Positions 1 through 7,495 of a DNA stretch of 64,000 nucleotides are shown piece by piece (the stretch's first letter is position 1; each line of letters begins with the position of its first letter). Origin of the DNA: Amycolatopsis rubida (lineage in GTDB: Bacteria; Actinomycetota; Actinomycetes; Mycobacteriales; Pseudonocardiaceae). The notes under the pieces were generated by a model. The model ran no database searches. It had not been told where the DNA came from and saw nothing but the letters and a program-made list of their open reading frames with translations. A program made the position numbers and the translations under genes. The stretch is from positions 930,001-994,000 of the forward strand of contig NZ_FOWC01000001.1 in NCBI RefSeq assembly GCF_900115345.1, given 5' to 3'.

Positions 1-407
1 GGGCGCCTCCACACCCCCCGGTGCCGGCGAGGCCGGATCAGTCCTGGCCGGAGGCCGAGAGAGGCACGCTAACAAGCCCTGCTCGATGCCACAAGACGTG
101 GTGCTGCGCAAGCATTTCACGGTGTACGGCGTGTTGCCATTCGGTGCCGCGCCGTGCCGGAAGGCAGTCTCGCCGGTCGGTCGCCGAGGGTGGCGGAGGG
201 GCGCCTGCGGCGTTCACGACCGGGGTGCGTACCCTCGTAAGGTCTCCCGTATGCGACGGGTGCGTTTCGCGTGCCTACGTATGTCGTCGCTCGTCGTGAC
301 GAGGCCACCCGGTGGTAGGAGACAGCACGAACTTCCGTGCGACCCGCACGACACGCCGGGCGCCGGGGAATCCGCCGTCGCCCGACGGCCGAGACACAGG
401 AGAAGCA
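1..407. other. rpmH upstream region next to oriC
   Basis: I see no convincing gene here. The long open frames on both strands are shadows of GC-rich third positions. By synteny with other actinobacteria, divergent dnaA should start just left of base 1, so this stretch would hold the promoters of the rpmH operon and perhaps of dnaA. I could not identify a promoter or a perfect DnaA box in it. The ribosome-binding site AGGAGAAG for rpmH closes the region at about 398. Confidence 0.5.
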
Positions 408-551
408 GTGAGCAAGGGCAAGCGCACCTTCCAGCCGAACAACCGTCGTCGCGCGAAGACCCACGGGTTCCGCCTGCGCATGCGGACCCGTGCGGGCCGG
501 TCGATCCTCGCGGCGCGCCGTCGCAAGGGCCGCGCCGAGCTGTCCGCCTGA
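408..551 (+). CDS. rpmH: 50S ribosomal protein L34
   Basis: This encodes the 47-residue ribosomal protein L34 of the large subunit. The sequence reads [20 protein letters not shown], then [20 protein letters not shown], the highly basic family signature over almost its whole length. An earlier in-frame ATG at 312 would add 32 residues foreign to the family. The GTG at 408 follows AGGAGAAGCA and gives the usual length, so it is the start. The gene opens the conserved rpmH-rnpA-yidD-yidC-khpB-rsmG block beside oriC and is probably co-transcribed with rnpA, which follows after 22 bases. Confidence 0.98.
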   Translation: MSKGKRTFQPNNRRRAKTHGFRLRMRTRAGRSILAARRRKGRAELSA

Positions 552-573
552 TCCGGCTCCGCGGGACCGCGTC

Positions 574-1005
574 GTGCTGCCCGCTGGCGCACGTCTGCGG
601 CGGAGCGAGGACTTCCGGGTCGTCCTCCGCCGGGGGTCCCGAGCCGGCAGGCGCCGCCTCGTCGTCCATGCGTTGACCACGGACCCGTCCGTGGCCGCCT
701 CGTTCGCGGCCAGGGCGGGTTTTGTGGTGAGCAAGGCCGTCGGGAACTCGGTGGTACGCCACCGGGTGACCCGGCGGTTGCGGCACCTGGTTTCCGCGCG
801 TCTCGGAACACTGCCCGCGGGCAGCTCGTTGGTGGTACGGGCATTGCCTCCGGCCGCGTCCGCGTCGAGCGCTGAGCTCGGCGCGGATCTCGACGCCGCA
901 CTGCGCCGGCTCGGCCTCGCGCCGTCCGGCCGCCCGGCCGGGGCCAATGCTCCCCGGCAGCCGCGCCAGCAGGGCGCGGCACCCGACCACGGATCAGCGG
1001 TGTAA
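574..1005 (+). CDS. rnpA: Ribonuclease P protein component
   Basis: This is the protein subunit of RNase P, which helps the catalytic RNA cut the 5' leader from precursor tRNAs. The N-terminus [20 protein letters not shown] matches the family start. The RNR-like basic motif lies around residues 55-75, in the run [20 protein letters not shown], and contacts the RNA. The GTG at 574 starts the protein at the expected family position and gives 143 residues. An upstream ATG at 490 overlaps rpmH and is rejected. No strong Shine-Dalgarno precedes 574. The C-terminal tail is rich in Pro, Gln and Ala and poorly conserved. Confidence 0.95.
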   Translation: MLPAGARLRRSEDFRVVLRRGSRAGRRRLVVHALTTDPSVAASFAARAGFVVSKAVGNSVVRHRVTRRLRHLVSARLGTLPAGSSLVVRALPPAASASSAELGADLDAALRRLGLAPSGRPAGANAPRQPRQQGAAPDHGSAV

Positions 1006-1011
1006 ACGGCT

Positions 1012-1338
1012 ATGGACGCCACCTCCGAACACAGCACCACCGAAGTACCCGAGGAAGAGTCGCCGCCCCGGCCGGGACCGGTCGCGTGGGTGCTGCTCCT
1101 TCCCGTGCGGTTCTACCGCAAGGCGATTTCGCCCTTCCTTCCTCCGGCCTGCCGGTTCTACCCGAGCTGCAGCGCGTACGCAGTCGAAGCCCTGACCCGC
1201 CACGGCGCGGCCAAGGGCTCCTATCTCGCGCTGCGCCGGCTGCTTCGCTGCGGCCCGTGGACCCCGCCCGGCCGCGACCCGGTGCCCGAGAAGTTCTCGT
1301 GGCGGCACCGCACGCCTGAAACACCGATCGAGGAGTAG
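1012..1338 (+). CDS. yidD: Membrane protein insertion efficiency factor YidD
   Basis: This is a 108-residue member of the YidD family, a small membrane-associated protein that helps YidC insert proteins. The core contains FYRKAISPFLPPACRFYPSC followed by SAYAVEALTRHGAAKGSYLA and the RLLRCGPWTPPGRDPVP region. The conserved cysteines of CRFYPSCS and RCGPW are present. An N-terminal acidic, proline-rich stretch of about 24 residues precedes the amphipathic segment. It begins 6 bases after rnpA and ends 4 bases before yidC, so the genes are very likely translated from one mRNA. Confidence 0.95.
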   Translation: MDATSEHSTTEVPEEESPPRPGPVAWVLLLPVRFYRKAISPFLPPACRFYPSCSAYAVEALTRHGAAKGSYLALRRLLRCGPWTPPGRDPVPEKFSWRHRTPETPIEE

Positions 1339-1342
1339 CTCA

Positions 1343-2488
1343 GTGCTCGATTTCATCTACTACCCCGTGTCCTTCATCTTGTGGTGTTGGCACAAGGTCT
1401 TCGGGTTCGTCTTCGGGGAAGCGACCGCGATCTCGTGGATCCTCGGCATCATCTTCCTGACGTTCACCGTCCGCGGCATCATGTTCAAGCCGTTCGTGAA
1501 CCAGGTCCGGTCGATGAAGAAGATGCAAGACTTCGCGCCGGAAATGAAGAAGATCCAGAAGAAGTACGCGAACGACCGGCAGCGCCAGGCGCAGGAGATG
1601 CAGAAGCTCCAGCGCGAGCACGGCGTCAACCCGCTCGGCAGCTGCCTTCCGATGATCCTCCAGATCCCGGTCTTCATCGGCCTGAACCACGTGCTGCGCG
1701 CGTTCACCATGTCGCCCGCTGGCGGCGGTCCGAAGACCGAGAACTACTTCTTCAACGCGCAGGACGTGAACTCGTACGTCAGCGCGAAGCTCTTCGGCGT
1801 CAACATGGGCGAGGCGGTCAACAACGGCGTCGGCGCCGTCGCCGGGCACGTCGCGAACGGCGGGTGGCACTGGGAGGTCCTCCCGGTCGCGCTGCCGCTG
1901 ATGATCATCGCCTCGATCGCCACGCACCTCACCGCACGGCACTCGGTCTCCCGGCAGAACGCGTCGGCCGCGGGCACCGCGCAGACCGCGATCATGAACA
2001 AGCTCACCATGTACGTCTTCCCGCTCGGCGTGCTCGTGTTCGGTGCCTTCTTCCCGCTCGGCCTGCTCTTCTACTGGCTGGCGAACAACGGCTGGACGCT
2101 CATGCAGCAGCGCCTCGTCTACACGAAGATCGACAAGGAAGAGGCGGCCCGCAAGGCGGAGGCGGCCGAGAAGCGCGCGTCGCTCGGCCCGAAGCCAGGC
2201 CAGAAGCCGACCGCGCCGAAGGTCGGGCAGAAGCCGGTGCAGCAGAAGAAGAACCAGCAGCAGGGCCAGCAGGGCAAGGTGACCAAGGCGGGTTCGGCGC
2301 ACGGCTTCGCGCAGACCTCGTCGGCAGGCAAGTCCGGCGGCGTCGCTTCCTCGGAGAAGAAGGCGGCCGAACCGGCGGAGAGCGCGCCGGAGCAGACGTC
2401 GACCCAGAACGGATCGAAGGAGAACGGCACCGGGGTGCCCGGACTCCTCAAGGACTCGAACAGGAAGTCGGGCCGGAAGCGTCGCTGA
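1343..2488 (+). CDS. yidC: Membrane protein insertase YidC (Oxa1 family)
   Basis: YidC inserts and folds inner-membrane proteins, alone or with Sec. The 381-residue protein has the actinobacterial layout: membrane segments near residues 20-50, 93-115, 176-197 and 220-250, with the conserved cytoplasmic hairpin of charged helices around 52-90. The hydrophilic-groove arginine is in the VRGIMFKPFVNQ segment. The last 120 residues form a Lys, Gln and Ala rich tail ending KSGRKRR, often seen in Gram-positive homologues that bind ribosomes. Translation starts at GTG 1343, with GAGGAG at 1330-1335 inside the end of yidD, which suggests translational coupling. Confidence 0.97.
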   Translation: MLDFIYYPVSFILWCWHKVFGFVFGEATAISWILGIIFLTFTVRGIMFKPFVNQVRSMKKMQDFAPEMKKIQKKYANDRQRQAQEMQKLQREHGVNPLGSCLPMILQIPVFIGLNHVLRAFTMSPAGGGPKTENYFFNAQDVNSYVSAKLFGVNMGEAVNNGVGAVAGHVANGGWHWEVLPVALPLMIIASIATHLTARHSVSRQNASAAGTAQTAIMNKLTMYVFPLGVLVFGAFFPLGLLFYWLANNGWTLMQQRLVYTKIDKEEAARKAEAAEKRASLGPKPGQKPTAPKVGQKPVQQKKNQQQGQQGKVTKAGSAHGFAQTSSAGKSGGVASSEKKAAEPAESAPEQTSTQNGSKENGTGVPGLLKDSNRKSGRKRR

Positions 2489-2516
2489 CGCTTCGGGTTC
2501 GGAGAGGAGACGAAAG

Positions 2517-3056
2517 ATGTCGGAGACGGTCGACACGATCGACGCCGATCAGGAAGAGACGAGCGCACCGGCCGAGCCGAAGGCGGGCGGTGACGACGCT
2601 CTCGTGCAAGAGGGCGACATCGCCGGCGACTACCTTGAGCGTCTGCTGGACCTGCTCGACTACGACGGCGACATCGACCTGGACGTCGAGGCGGGCCGCG
2701 CGATCGTCAGCATCGACGGCGGCGACGACCTGGAGAAGCTGGTCGGCCCCCGCGGCACGGTGCTCGAAGCGCTGCAGGAGCTGACTCGTCTCGCGGTCCA
2801 GCAGGAGACCGGCTCGCGCAGCCGGCTGATGCTGGACATCGCCGGCTGGCGCGCGGACCGTCGCGAGGAGCTCCGCGAACTCGGCCGGTCCACCGCCGAG
2901 TCGGTGCTGTCGAGCGGCGAGCGGGTTCGCCTGCAGCCGATGAGCCCGTTCGAACGCAAGGTCGTCCACGACGCGGTCGCGACGGTCAAGGGCGTCACGA
3001 GCGAGAGCGAGGGCGAGGACCCGAAGCGCCGCGTGGTGATCTTCCCCGAGGACTGA
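2517..3056 (+). CDS. khpB: RNA-binding protein KhpB (Jag), KH and R3H domains
   Basis: This small RNA-binding protein is usually encoded after yidC; in Gram-positive bacteria the family forms a complex with KhpA. An acidic N-terminus (1-35) is followed by a KH domain (about 36-110) with a GPRG loop at 77-80, then an R3H domain (about 113-176) with the PMSPFERKVVHDAV motif. The length of 179 residues is normal for actinobacteria. The ATG at 2517 follows GGAGAGGAGACGAAAG. The strong terminator at 3094-3135 ends the operon. In actinobacteria the long Jag_N domain of firmicute homologues is absent, as here. Confidence 0.95.
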   Translation: MSETVDTIDADQEETSAPAEPKAGGDDALVQEGDIAGDYLERLLDLLDYDGDIDLDVEAGRAIVSIDGGDDLEKLVGPRGTVLEALQELTRLAVQQETGSRSRLMLDIAGWRADRREELRELGRSTAESVLSSGERVRLQPMSPFERKVVHDAVATVKGVTSESEGEDPKRRVVIFPED

Positions 3057-3093
3057 GCCCTCGGACGCGATGATCCGCGTTGAGCACTGAGCC

Positions 3094-3135
3094 GAAGCGG
3101 CCCACCGGAATTAATCCGGTGGGCCGCTTCTTTTG
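3094..3135 (+). terminator. Intrinsic terminator after khpB
   Basis: A perfect 16-bp stem (3094-3109 with 3115-3130) closes a 5-base ATTAA loop and is followed by TTTTG. This is a textbook rho-independent terminator for the rpmH-khpB operon. Confidence 0.95.
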
Positions 3136-3486
3136 TGTCTGCTTCCGACGCGTCGGCGGAGATGGGGCACGCCGTCGCAGCCGACTGTCGCAGCCGACTG
3201 TCGCAGCCGACTGTCTCGGTCGGTCCCGCTGAACGGCCCGGCCACTCGGCGCTGGCTTCCCTCCGGACCACTCCGTCTCCGGCCGCACCGCTCGGTGCCT
3301 CCATCGCTCGCCTCCGGCTTCGCGTACTCGGCCGGTGGCTGCGGTCTTCCGTTCGGTGGGTTCGTGCGCCGAGCTGGCTGATCTCGTTCGTCTTGCCGCA
3401 ACTCGTCTGCTGCTCTCTCCCGGCCTCTCAGGCTTCCGGCGCGGGTGCCGCGGTGGCTCGGCGGCGGAGCGAATTACACGCGTGGC
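3136..3486. other. Non-coding stretch between khpB and the parS cluster
   Basis: Apart from the 13-bp repeats, I see no gene with credible protein character. The short frames here are arginine- and serine-rich shadows. The stretch leads into the segregation and replication sites at 3487-3653. Confidence 0.5.
3174..3212. repeat. Three tandem 13-bp repeats
   Basis: GTCGCAGCCGACT occurs three times head to tail with no mismatch at 3174-3186, 3187-3199 and 3200-3212. It lies in the non-coding stretch between khpB and rsmG, upstream of the parS sites. It looks like a small variable-number repeat. No function is evident. Confidence 0.9.
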
Positions 3487-3500
3487 GTTTCACGTGAAAC
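3487..3500. promoter_or_regulatory. parS: parS centromere site 1
   Basis: GTTTCACGTGAAAC is the perfect palindromic core of the conserved ParB-binding centromere. parA and parB lie 1-2 kb away, where parS sites normally cluster near oriC. Confidence 0.95.
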
Positions 3501-3530
3501 TCCCCGCCCTTGCCGCACCCGGGCGATCGC

Positions 3531-3544
3531 GTTTCACGTGAAAC
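3531..3544. promoter_or_regulatory. parS: parS centromere site 2
   Basis: A second perfect GTTTCACGTGAAAC core, 44 bases from site 1. It is flanked by CTGTGGATCG, a weak DnaA-box-like 9-mer. Confidence 0.95.
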
Positions 3545-3575
3545 GACCTGTGGATCGCTCGGCGTCTGAGTGGAG

Positions 3576-3584
3576 TTGTCCACA
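3576..3584 (+). promoter_or_regulatory. DnaA box between parS sites 2 and 3
   Basis: TTGTCCACA matches the preferred DnaA box of high-GC actinobacteria exactly. It sits between two parS sites, about 3.6 kb from the inferred dnaA gene. Confidence 0.7.
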
Positions 3585-3639
3585 GTTGCGGTCTGTCGGC
3601 TCGATTTGGCGTCGGCATCAGGGACAATCAAGTGAGCGC

Positions 3640-3653
3640 GTTTCACGTGAAAC
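3640..3653. promoter_or_regulatory. parS: parS centromere site 3, upstream of rsmG
   Basis: A third perfect GTTTCACGTGAAAC core. It lies 23 bases before the preferred rsmG start. If translation began at GTG 3632 instead, the site would encode residues 3-8 of RsmG. Confidence 0.95.
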
Positions 3654-3676
3654 GCGCGGAGCGAGGAGTGGGAGTA

Positions 3677-4357
3677 GTGAGCTTGGACGGCGCCACCGGG
3701 ACGGTCCGGACCGCGGCGGTGGAGGTGTTCGGGGAGCGCGTCGAGCAAGCCGCCGGGTACGTGGAGCTGCTGGCGACTCATGGGGTCGAGCGAGGCTTGA
3801 TCGGTCCGCGTGAGGTCGAGCGGCTGTGGGAACGGCACGTGCTGAACTCCGCGGTGATCGGCGAGCAGATCCCGTCCGGGGCGCGCGTGGTCGATGTCGG
3901 GTCGGGCGCGGGGCTTCCGGGAGTACCGCTGGCGATCGCTCGACCGGACCTCGATATCGTGCTCGTGGAACCCATGGCTCGCCGGATTGACTGGTTGGCC
4001 GAGGTCGCCGAGAAGCTGGAACTCCCGATCACCATCGTCCGTGGACGCGCCGAGGAGCGGTCCGTACGCGAGCAGCTGAGTGGCGCAGACGTCGTCACCG
4101 CCCGCGCGGTCGCCCCTCTTGCTCGGCTCGCGGGCTGGTGCCTTCCCCTGGTTCGTCCCGAAGGTCGACTGGTTGCCCTCAAAGGCGCCAGTGCTGCCGA
4201 AGAGATCTCCCGTGACCGCGACGCGGTGCGCAAGGCTGGTGGTGCCGAACCACAGGTCGCGGAATGCGGGAAGGCGGTTCTCGAAGTCCCCAGCACGGTG
4301 GTCCTGATCCGTCGCCTGCCGCCGAAGCCGAACCGGCCACGCGGCAGACGGAGCTAG
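3677..4357 (+). CDS. rsmG: 16S rRNA m7G527 methyltransferase RsmG (GidB)
   Basis: RsmG methylates N7 of G527 in 16S rRNA, and its loss is known to give low-level streptomycin resistance. The Rossmann fold is clear: motif I VVDVGSGAGLPGVPLAIARP, then the acidic motif II in IVLVEPMARR, and a downstream DVVTARAVAPLARL motif typical of the family. The GTG at 3677 has GAGGAG 8 bases upstream and gives 226 residues. The alternative GTG at 3632 would add 15 residues translated from parS site 3. The gene is followed by parS site 4 and parA. Confidence 0.95.
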   Translation: MSLDGATGTVRTAAVEVFGERVEQAAGYVELLATHGVERGLIGPREVERLWERHVLNSAVIGEQIPSGARVVDVGSGAGLPGVPLAIARPDLDIVLVEPMARRIDWLAEVAEKLELPITIVRGRAEERSVREQLSGADVVTARAVAPLARLAGWCLPLVRPEGRLVALKGASAAEEISRDRDAVRKAGGAEPQVAECGKAVLEVPSTVVLIRRLPPKPNRPRGRRS

Positions 4358-4377
4358 CGAACGACAACAGCCGCGCC

Positions 4378-4391
4378 GTTCCACGTGAAAC
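4378..4391. promoter_or_regulatory. parS: parS-like site 4 between rsmG and parA
   Basis: GTTCCACGTGAAAC differs from the parS core at one base. It lies between the rsmG stop and the parA start, so ParB bound here could also affect parA expression. Confidence 0.8.
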
Positions 4392-4443
4392 ATCGCGGTG
4401 TGAACGCCCCCGAATCGTCTACCAGGAGGAGGTGTCGAGACCG

Positions 4444-5367
4444 GTGAATCCCCCGCCGTCCGACTCCGCGGAGGCCAGCCAAGAGATGGGCTGGACGCCG
4501 ATCGCTGAAGAAGCCGTTCGCGCCGCGAGCGTGCTCCACCCCAAGGAAGGGGTACTCCCCCGGCCGTCTCGCCGCCGGGTGCTCACCGTCGCCAACCAGA
4601 AGGGCGGGGTCGGCAAGACGACGAGCACCGTCAACCTGGCCGCGGCGCTCGCCGTGCACGGGCTGAAAACGTTGGTGATCGACCTCGACCCGCAGGGCAA
4701 CGCCAGCACCGCACTCGACATCGACCACCGTTCCGGGACGCCCTCGATTTACGAAGTGCTCATCGGCGAGGTCTCGATCGCCGAGGCCGCGCAGCAGAGC
4801 GAGCAGTCCCCCAACCTCTACTGCGTGCCCGCGACGATCGACCTCGCCGGTGCCGAGATTGAACTCGTCTCCATGGCGAACCGCGAGACGCGGCTCAAGG
4901 AGGCGCTGTCGTCCGGGGCGCTCGACGAGCTCGGCGTCGACTACGTCTTCATCGACTGCCCGCCGTCGCTCGGTCTCCTCACCGTCAACGCGATGGTGGC
5001 TGCGCAGGAAGTGCTCATCCCGATCCAGTGCGAGTACTACGCGCTCGAAGGTCTCGGGCAGCTCCTCAGCAACATCGAACTCGTGCAGCAACACCTCAAC
5101 CGCGAACTCAGCGTGTCGACGATTCTGCTCACCATGTACGACGGTCGCACCAAGCTGGCCGACCAGGTGACCAACGAGGTCCGGAACCACTTCGGCGACA
5201 CGGTGCTGAAGACCGTCATCCCGCGCAGCGTGAAGGTGTCCGAGGCACCTGGCTACGGCCAGACTGTCCTCGCCTACGACCCCGGTTCACGTGGTGCCAT
5301 GAGCTATCTCGACGCGGCGAAGGAGATCGCCGAGCGGGGTGTGAACGAGAGGAGCAGCACCACATGA
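4444..5367 (+). CDS. parA: Chromosome partitioning ATPase ParA (Soj)
   Basis: ParA is the Walker ATPase that, with ParB-parS, moves new origins apart. The deviant Walker A motif KGGVGKTT is at residues 53-60 from the GTG at 4444. Walker A' [10 protein letters not shown] and Walker [13 protein letters not shown] follow. The N-terminus carries about 40 extra disordered residues, usual in actinobacteria. The start is not certain: GTG 4432 and 4444 are both in frame near AGGAGGAGG (4424-4432). I prefer 4444 for its spacing, giving 307 residues. The stop overlaps the parB start as ATGA, so the two are translationally coupled. Confidence 0.95.
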   Translation: MNPPPSDSAEASQEMGWTPIAEEAVRAASVLHPKEGVLPRPSRRRVLTVANQKGGVGKTTSTVNLAAALAVHGLKTLVIDLDPQGNASTALDIDHRSGTPSIYEVLIGEVSIAEAAQQSEQSPNLYCVPATIDLAGAEIELVSMANRETRLKEALSSGALDELGVDYVFIDCPPSLGLLTVNAMVAAQEVLIPIQCEYYALEGLGQLLSNIELVQQHLNRELSVSTILLTMYDGRTKLADQVTNEVRNHFGDTVLKTVIPRSVKVSEAPGYGQTVLAYDPGSRGAMSYLDAAKEIAERGVNERSSTT

Positions 5368-6383
5368 CTGAGCGCAGAGGAGGACTCGGCCGCGGACTGG
5401 CGGCCCTGATTCCCACCGGGCCGGCGACGCCTCCGGCCGCGAGCGACACCAGCGCGCCCGCGGCCGCGGAGACGGCGGCGCGCGAGGACAAGGGCTGGTT
5501 CGCGGCGAACGGCGCGGCGGGCCAGCCAATCGCGGGCGGCGAGGTCGCCGGCGCGGTCTATCGCGAGATCCCGGTCAGCTCGGTCAAACCGAACCCGAAG
5601 CAGCCTCGTCAGGTTTTCGACGAGGAAGCGCTCGCCGAACTCGAGCATTCGATCCGCGAGTTCGGGCTCATGCAGCCGATCGTCGTCCGAGAACTCGGCA
5701 ACGACGAGTACGAACTCGTCATGGGCGAGCGTCGGCTGCGCGCCTCGCAGCAGGCAGAACTAGAGGCGATCCCCGCGATCGTCCGGCAAACCGCCGACGA
5801 GTCGATGTTGCGGGACGCGCTGCTGGAGAACATCCACCGCGTGCAACTGAACCCGCTCGAAGAGGCGGCGGCTTATCAGCAACTGCTCGACGAGTTCGCG
5901 GTGACGCATGAGGAGCTGGCCGGTCGCATCGGCCGCAGCCGTCCGGTCATCACGAACACCATCCGGTTGCTCAAACTCCCCCTCCCCGTGCAGCGGAGGG
6001 TGGCCGCCGGGGTCCTGTCGGCCGGGCACGCGCGGGCGCTGCTGTCGTTGGAGGATCCGGAAAGCCAGGAAGAACTGGCGGCGCGGATCGTCGCGGAGGG
6101 CATGTCGGTGCGTGCCACCGAGGAAGCCGTCACGCTGAAGAAGAGCGAGAAGCCGGCGAAGCCGAAGGCCGCCCCCCGCAAGCCGATGCAAGCACCCGGA
6201 TTGCAGGAACTCGCGAACCGGCTGTCCGATCGATTCGACACCCGGGTGAAGGTCGACCTCGGCCGGCGCAAGGGGCGCATTGTTCTCGAGTTCGGGTCGG
6301 TCGACGATCTTGAGCGGATCGTCGGGATCATCGACGCGAATTCTGGGGAAAAATCGGCGAATCAGAGCGACGAAACCGATTAG
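5364..6383 (+). CDS. parB: Chromosome partitioning protein ParB (Spo0J)
   Basis: ParB binds parS and spreads as a CTP-dependent clamp. The ParB/Srx CTPase region covers roughly residues 70-170, with box II visible in [20 protein letters not shown]. The DNA-binding helix-turn-helix is in the segment [21 protein letters not shown] Lys- and Pro-rich linker and the C-terminal dimerisation domain (last 60 residues) follow. The N-terminus [14 protein letters not shown] is the conserved ParA-stimulating peptide. The protein has 339 residues and starts at ATG 5364, overlapping parA by 4 bases. A long frame starting at 5028 is an artefact of GC bias. Confidence 0.97.
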   Translation: MTERRGGLGRGLAALIPTGPATPPAASDTSAPAAAETAAREDKGWFAANGAAGQPIAGGEVAGAVYREIPVSSVKPNPKQPRQVFDEEALAELEHSIREFGLMQPIVVRELGNDEYELVMGERRLRASQQAELEAIPAIVRQTADESMLRDALLENIHRVQLNPLEEAAAYQQLLDEFAVTHEELAGRIGRSRPVITNTIRLLKLPLPVQRRVAAGVLSAGHARALLSLEDPESQEELAARIVAEGMSVRATEEAVTLKKSEKPAKPKAAPRKPMQAPGLQELANRLSDRFDTRVKVDLGRRKGRIVLEFGSVDDLERIVGIIDANSGEKSANQSDETD

Positions 6384-6477
6384 GGATCACCCAGGGTCGT
6401 TTCGTCACGGTGATGATTGCGGATCGAGGCGGCCATGGTTACCCGGAGTGGCCGCTGGAATCGACCGGCGCGGGGAA

Positions 6478-6496
6478 GGGCGGCAGTCCGCCGCCC
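6478..6496. terminator. Hairpin between convergent parB and the ligase gene
   Basis: GGGCGGC-AGTCC-GCCGCCC forms a 7-bp stem between two converging genes. It lacks a T-run, so it is only a possible bidirectional terminator. Confidence 0.5.
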
Positions 6497-6514
6497 GCCC
6501 CCGTCCGCCTGGTT

Positions 6515-7465
6515 TTAGTTCGCGCGGGCGACGGCGCGCGCGACGAGGTCCGCGAAAACGGAGCCGAGCGTGGTGCCGGCGGCTTCGACCGCCATCGGCA
6601 CCGTCGACGTTTCGGTGAGACCCGGCGAGAGATTCACTTCGAGGAAGTGGACTCCCCCGTCCGGCGTGATCACCGCGTCGGTGCGCGAGATGTCGCGCAG
6701 CCCGAGCCACCGGTGCGCGCCGACGGCGAGTTCGCTGACTGCCTTCGCGGCCTCGTCGGAAATCCGGGCCGGGGAGAAGAAGTCGGTGAGACCCGCGGTG
6801 TAGCGCGCCGTGTAGTCGTAGACGCCGCTCTCCGGCACGATTTCGACCGCGGGCAGGGCCACGGCCCCGTTCTCCCCTTCGATGACCGTGACGGCCACTT
6901 CAACGCCGTCCACGAACCGTTCCGCGAGCACGGTGTCGCCGTAGGCGAAGCAGCCGACCATCGCCGCGGGCAGCTCCGCCGCTTCCCGGACCACCTGCGT
7001 GCCGAGCGCCGACCCGCCCTGATCCGGCTTGAGGATCAGCGGCAGGCCGAGCCGTTCCACCATCGCGTCGAGCACTGACTGCGCGCCCAGCTCGCGGAAA
7101 GTGCTGTGCGGCAACACAATCCAGTCCGGCGTCGAGAATCCGGCCTGCTGCACGAACGCCTTCGCGGTCGGCTTGTCCCAGGCGCGGCGGCAGCCTTGCG
7201 AGTGGGTGCCGACGAACGGCACGTCGAGCATCTCCAGCACGGTCTGCACCGAGCCGTTCTCGCCCTCGCCGCCGTGCAGGGCGACGACAACCGCGTCCGG
7301 ACGCTGCGTGCGCAGCCGTTCCAGCAGCCCGGCGTCGGTGTCCCACTCCTCCACCGTGAGGCCCTCGGCCCGCAGCGCGGCGGACAGCCTGCGTCCGGAG
7401 CGGAGCGAAACGTCGCGTTCGTGGGAAAGCCCGCCGGCGAGCACGGCAACGGTACGGTCGACCAC
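6515..7465 (-). CDS. D-alanine--D-alanine ligase family protein (ATP-grasp)
   Basis: This 316-residue ATP-grasp enzyme resembles D-Ala-D-Ala ligase, which joins two amino acids with ATP. Visible motifs are VALHGGEGENGSVQTVLEML (usual HGxxGEDGxxQ), LILKPDQGGSALGTQVV (ATP and carboxylate binding) and FLEVNLSPGLTETSTVP (usual EVNTxPGxT, Mg binding). The GEDG to GENG and NT to NL changes make the substrate uncertain. Dedicated cell-wall Ddl genes usually lie elsewhere, so this may be a paralogue. The GTG at 7465 has AAGGAG 8 bases upstream. It is expressed together with the aminotransferase directly upstream (30 bases). Confidence 0.8.
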   Translation of the reverse strand: MVDRTVAVLAGGLSHERDVSLRSGRRLSAALRAEGLTVEEWDTDAGLLERLRTQRPDAVVVALHGGEGENGSVQTVLEMLDVPFVGTHSQGCRRAWDKPTAKAFVQQAGFSTPDWIVLPHSTFRELGAQSVLDAMVERLGLPLILKPDQGGSALGTQVVREAAELPAAMVGCFAYGDTVLAERFVDGVEVAVTVIEGENGAVALPAVEIVPESGVYDYTARYTAGLTDFFSPARISDEAAKAVSELAVGAHRWLGLRDISRTDAVITPDGGVHFLEVNLSPGLTETSTVPMAVEAAGTTLGSVFADLVARAVARAN

Positions 7466-7495
7466 CGTGGGAACTCCTTAGTGTTGCTGGGCCGG

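Noticed and set aside
117..1040. Long minus-strand open frames opposite rpmH, rnpA and yidD
   Set aside because: Arg- and Ala-rich with no family motifs; they exist only because third positions are G/C.
1340..2536. 398-codon minus-strand frame opposite yidC
   Set aside because: It mirrors the well-supported yidC and has no protein-like features.
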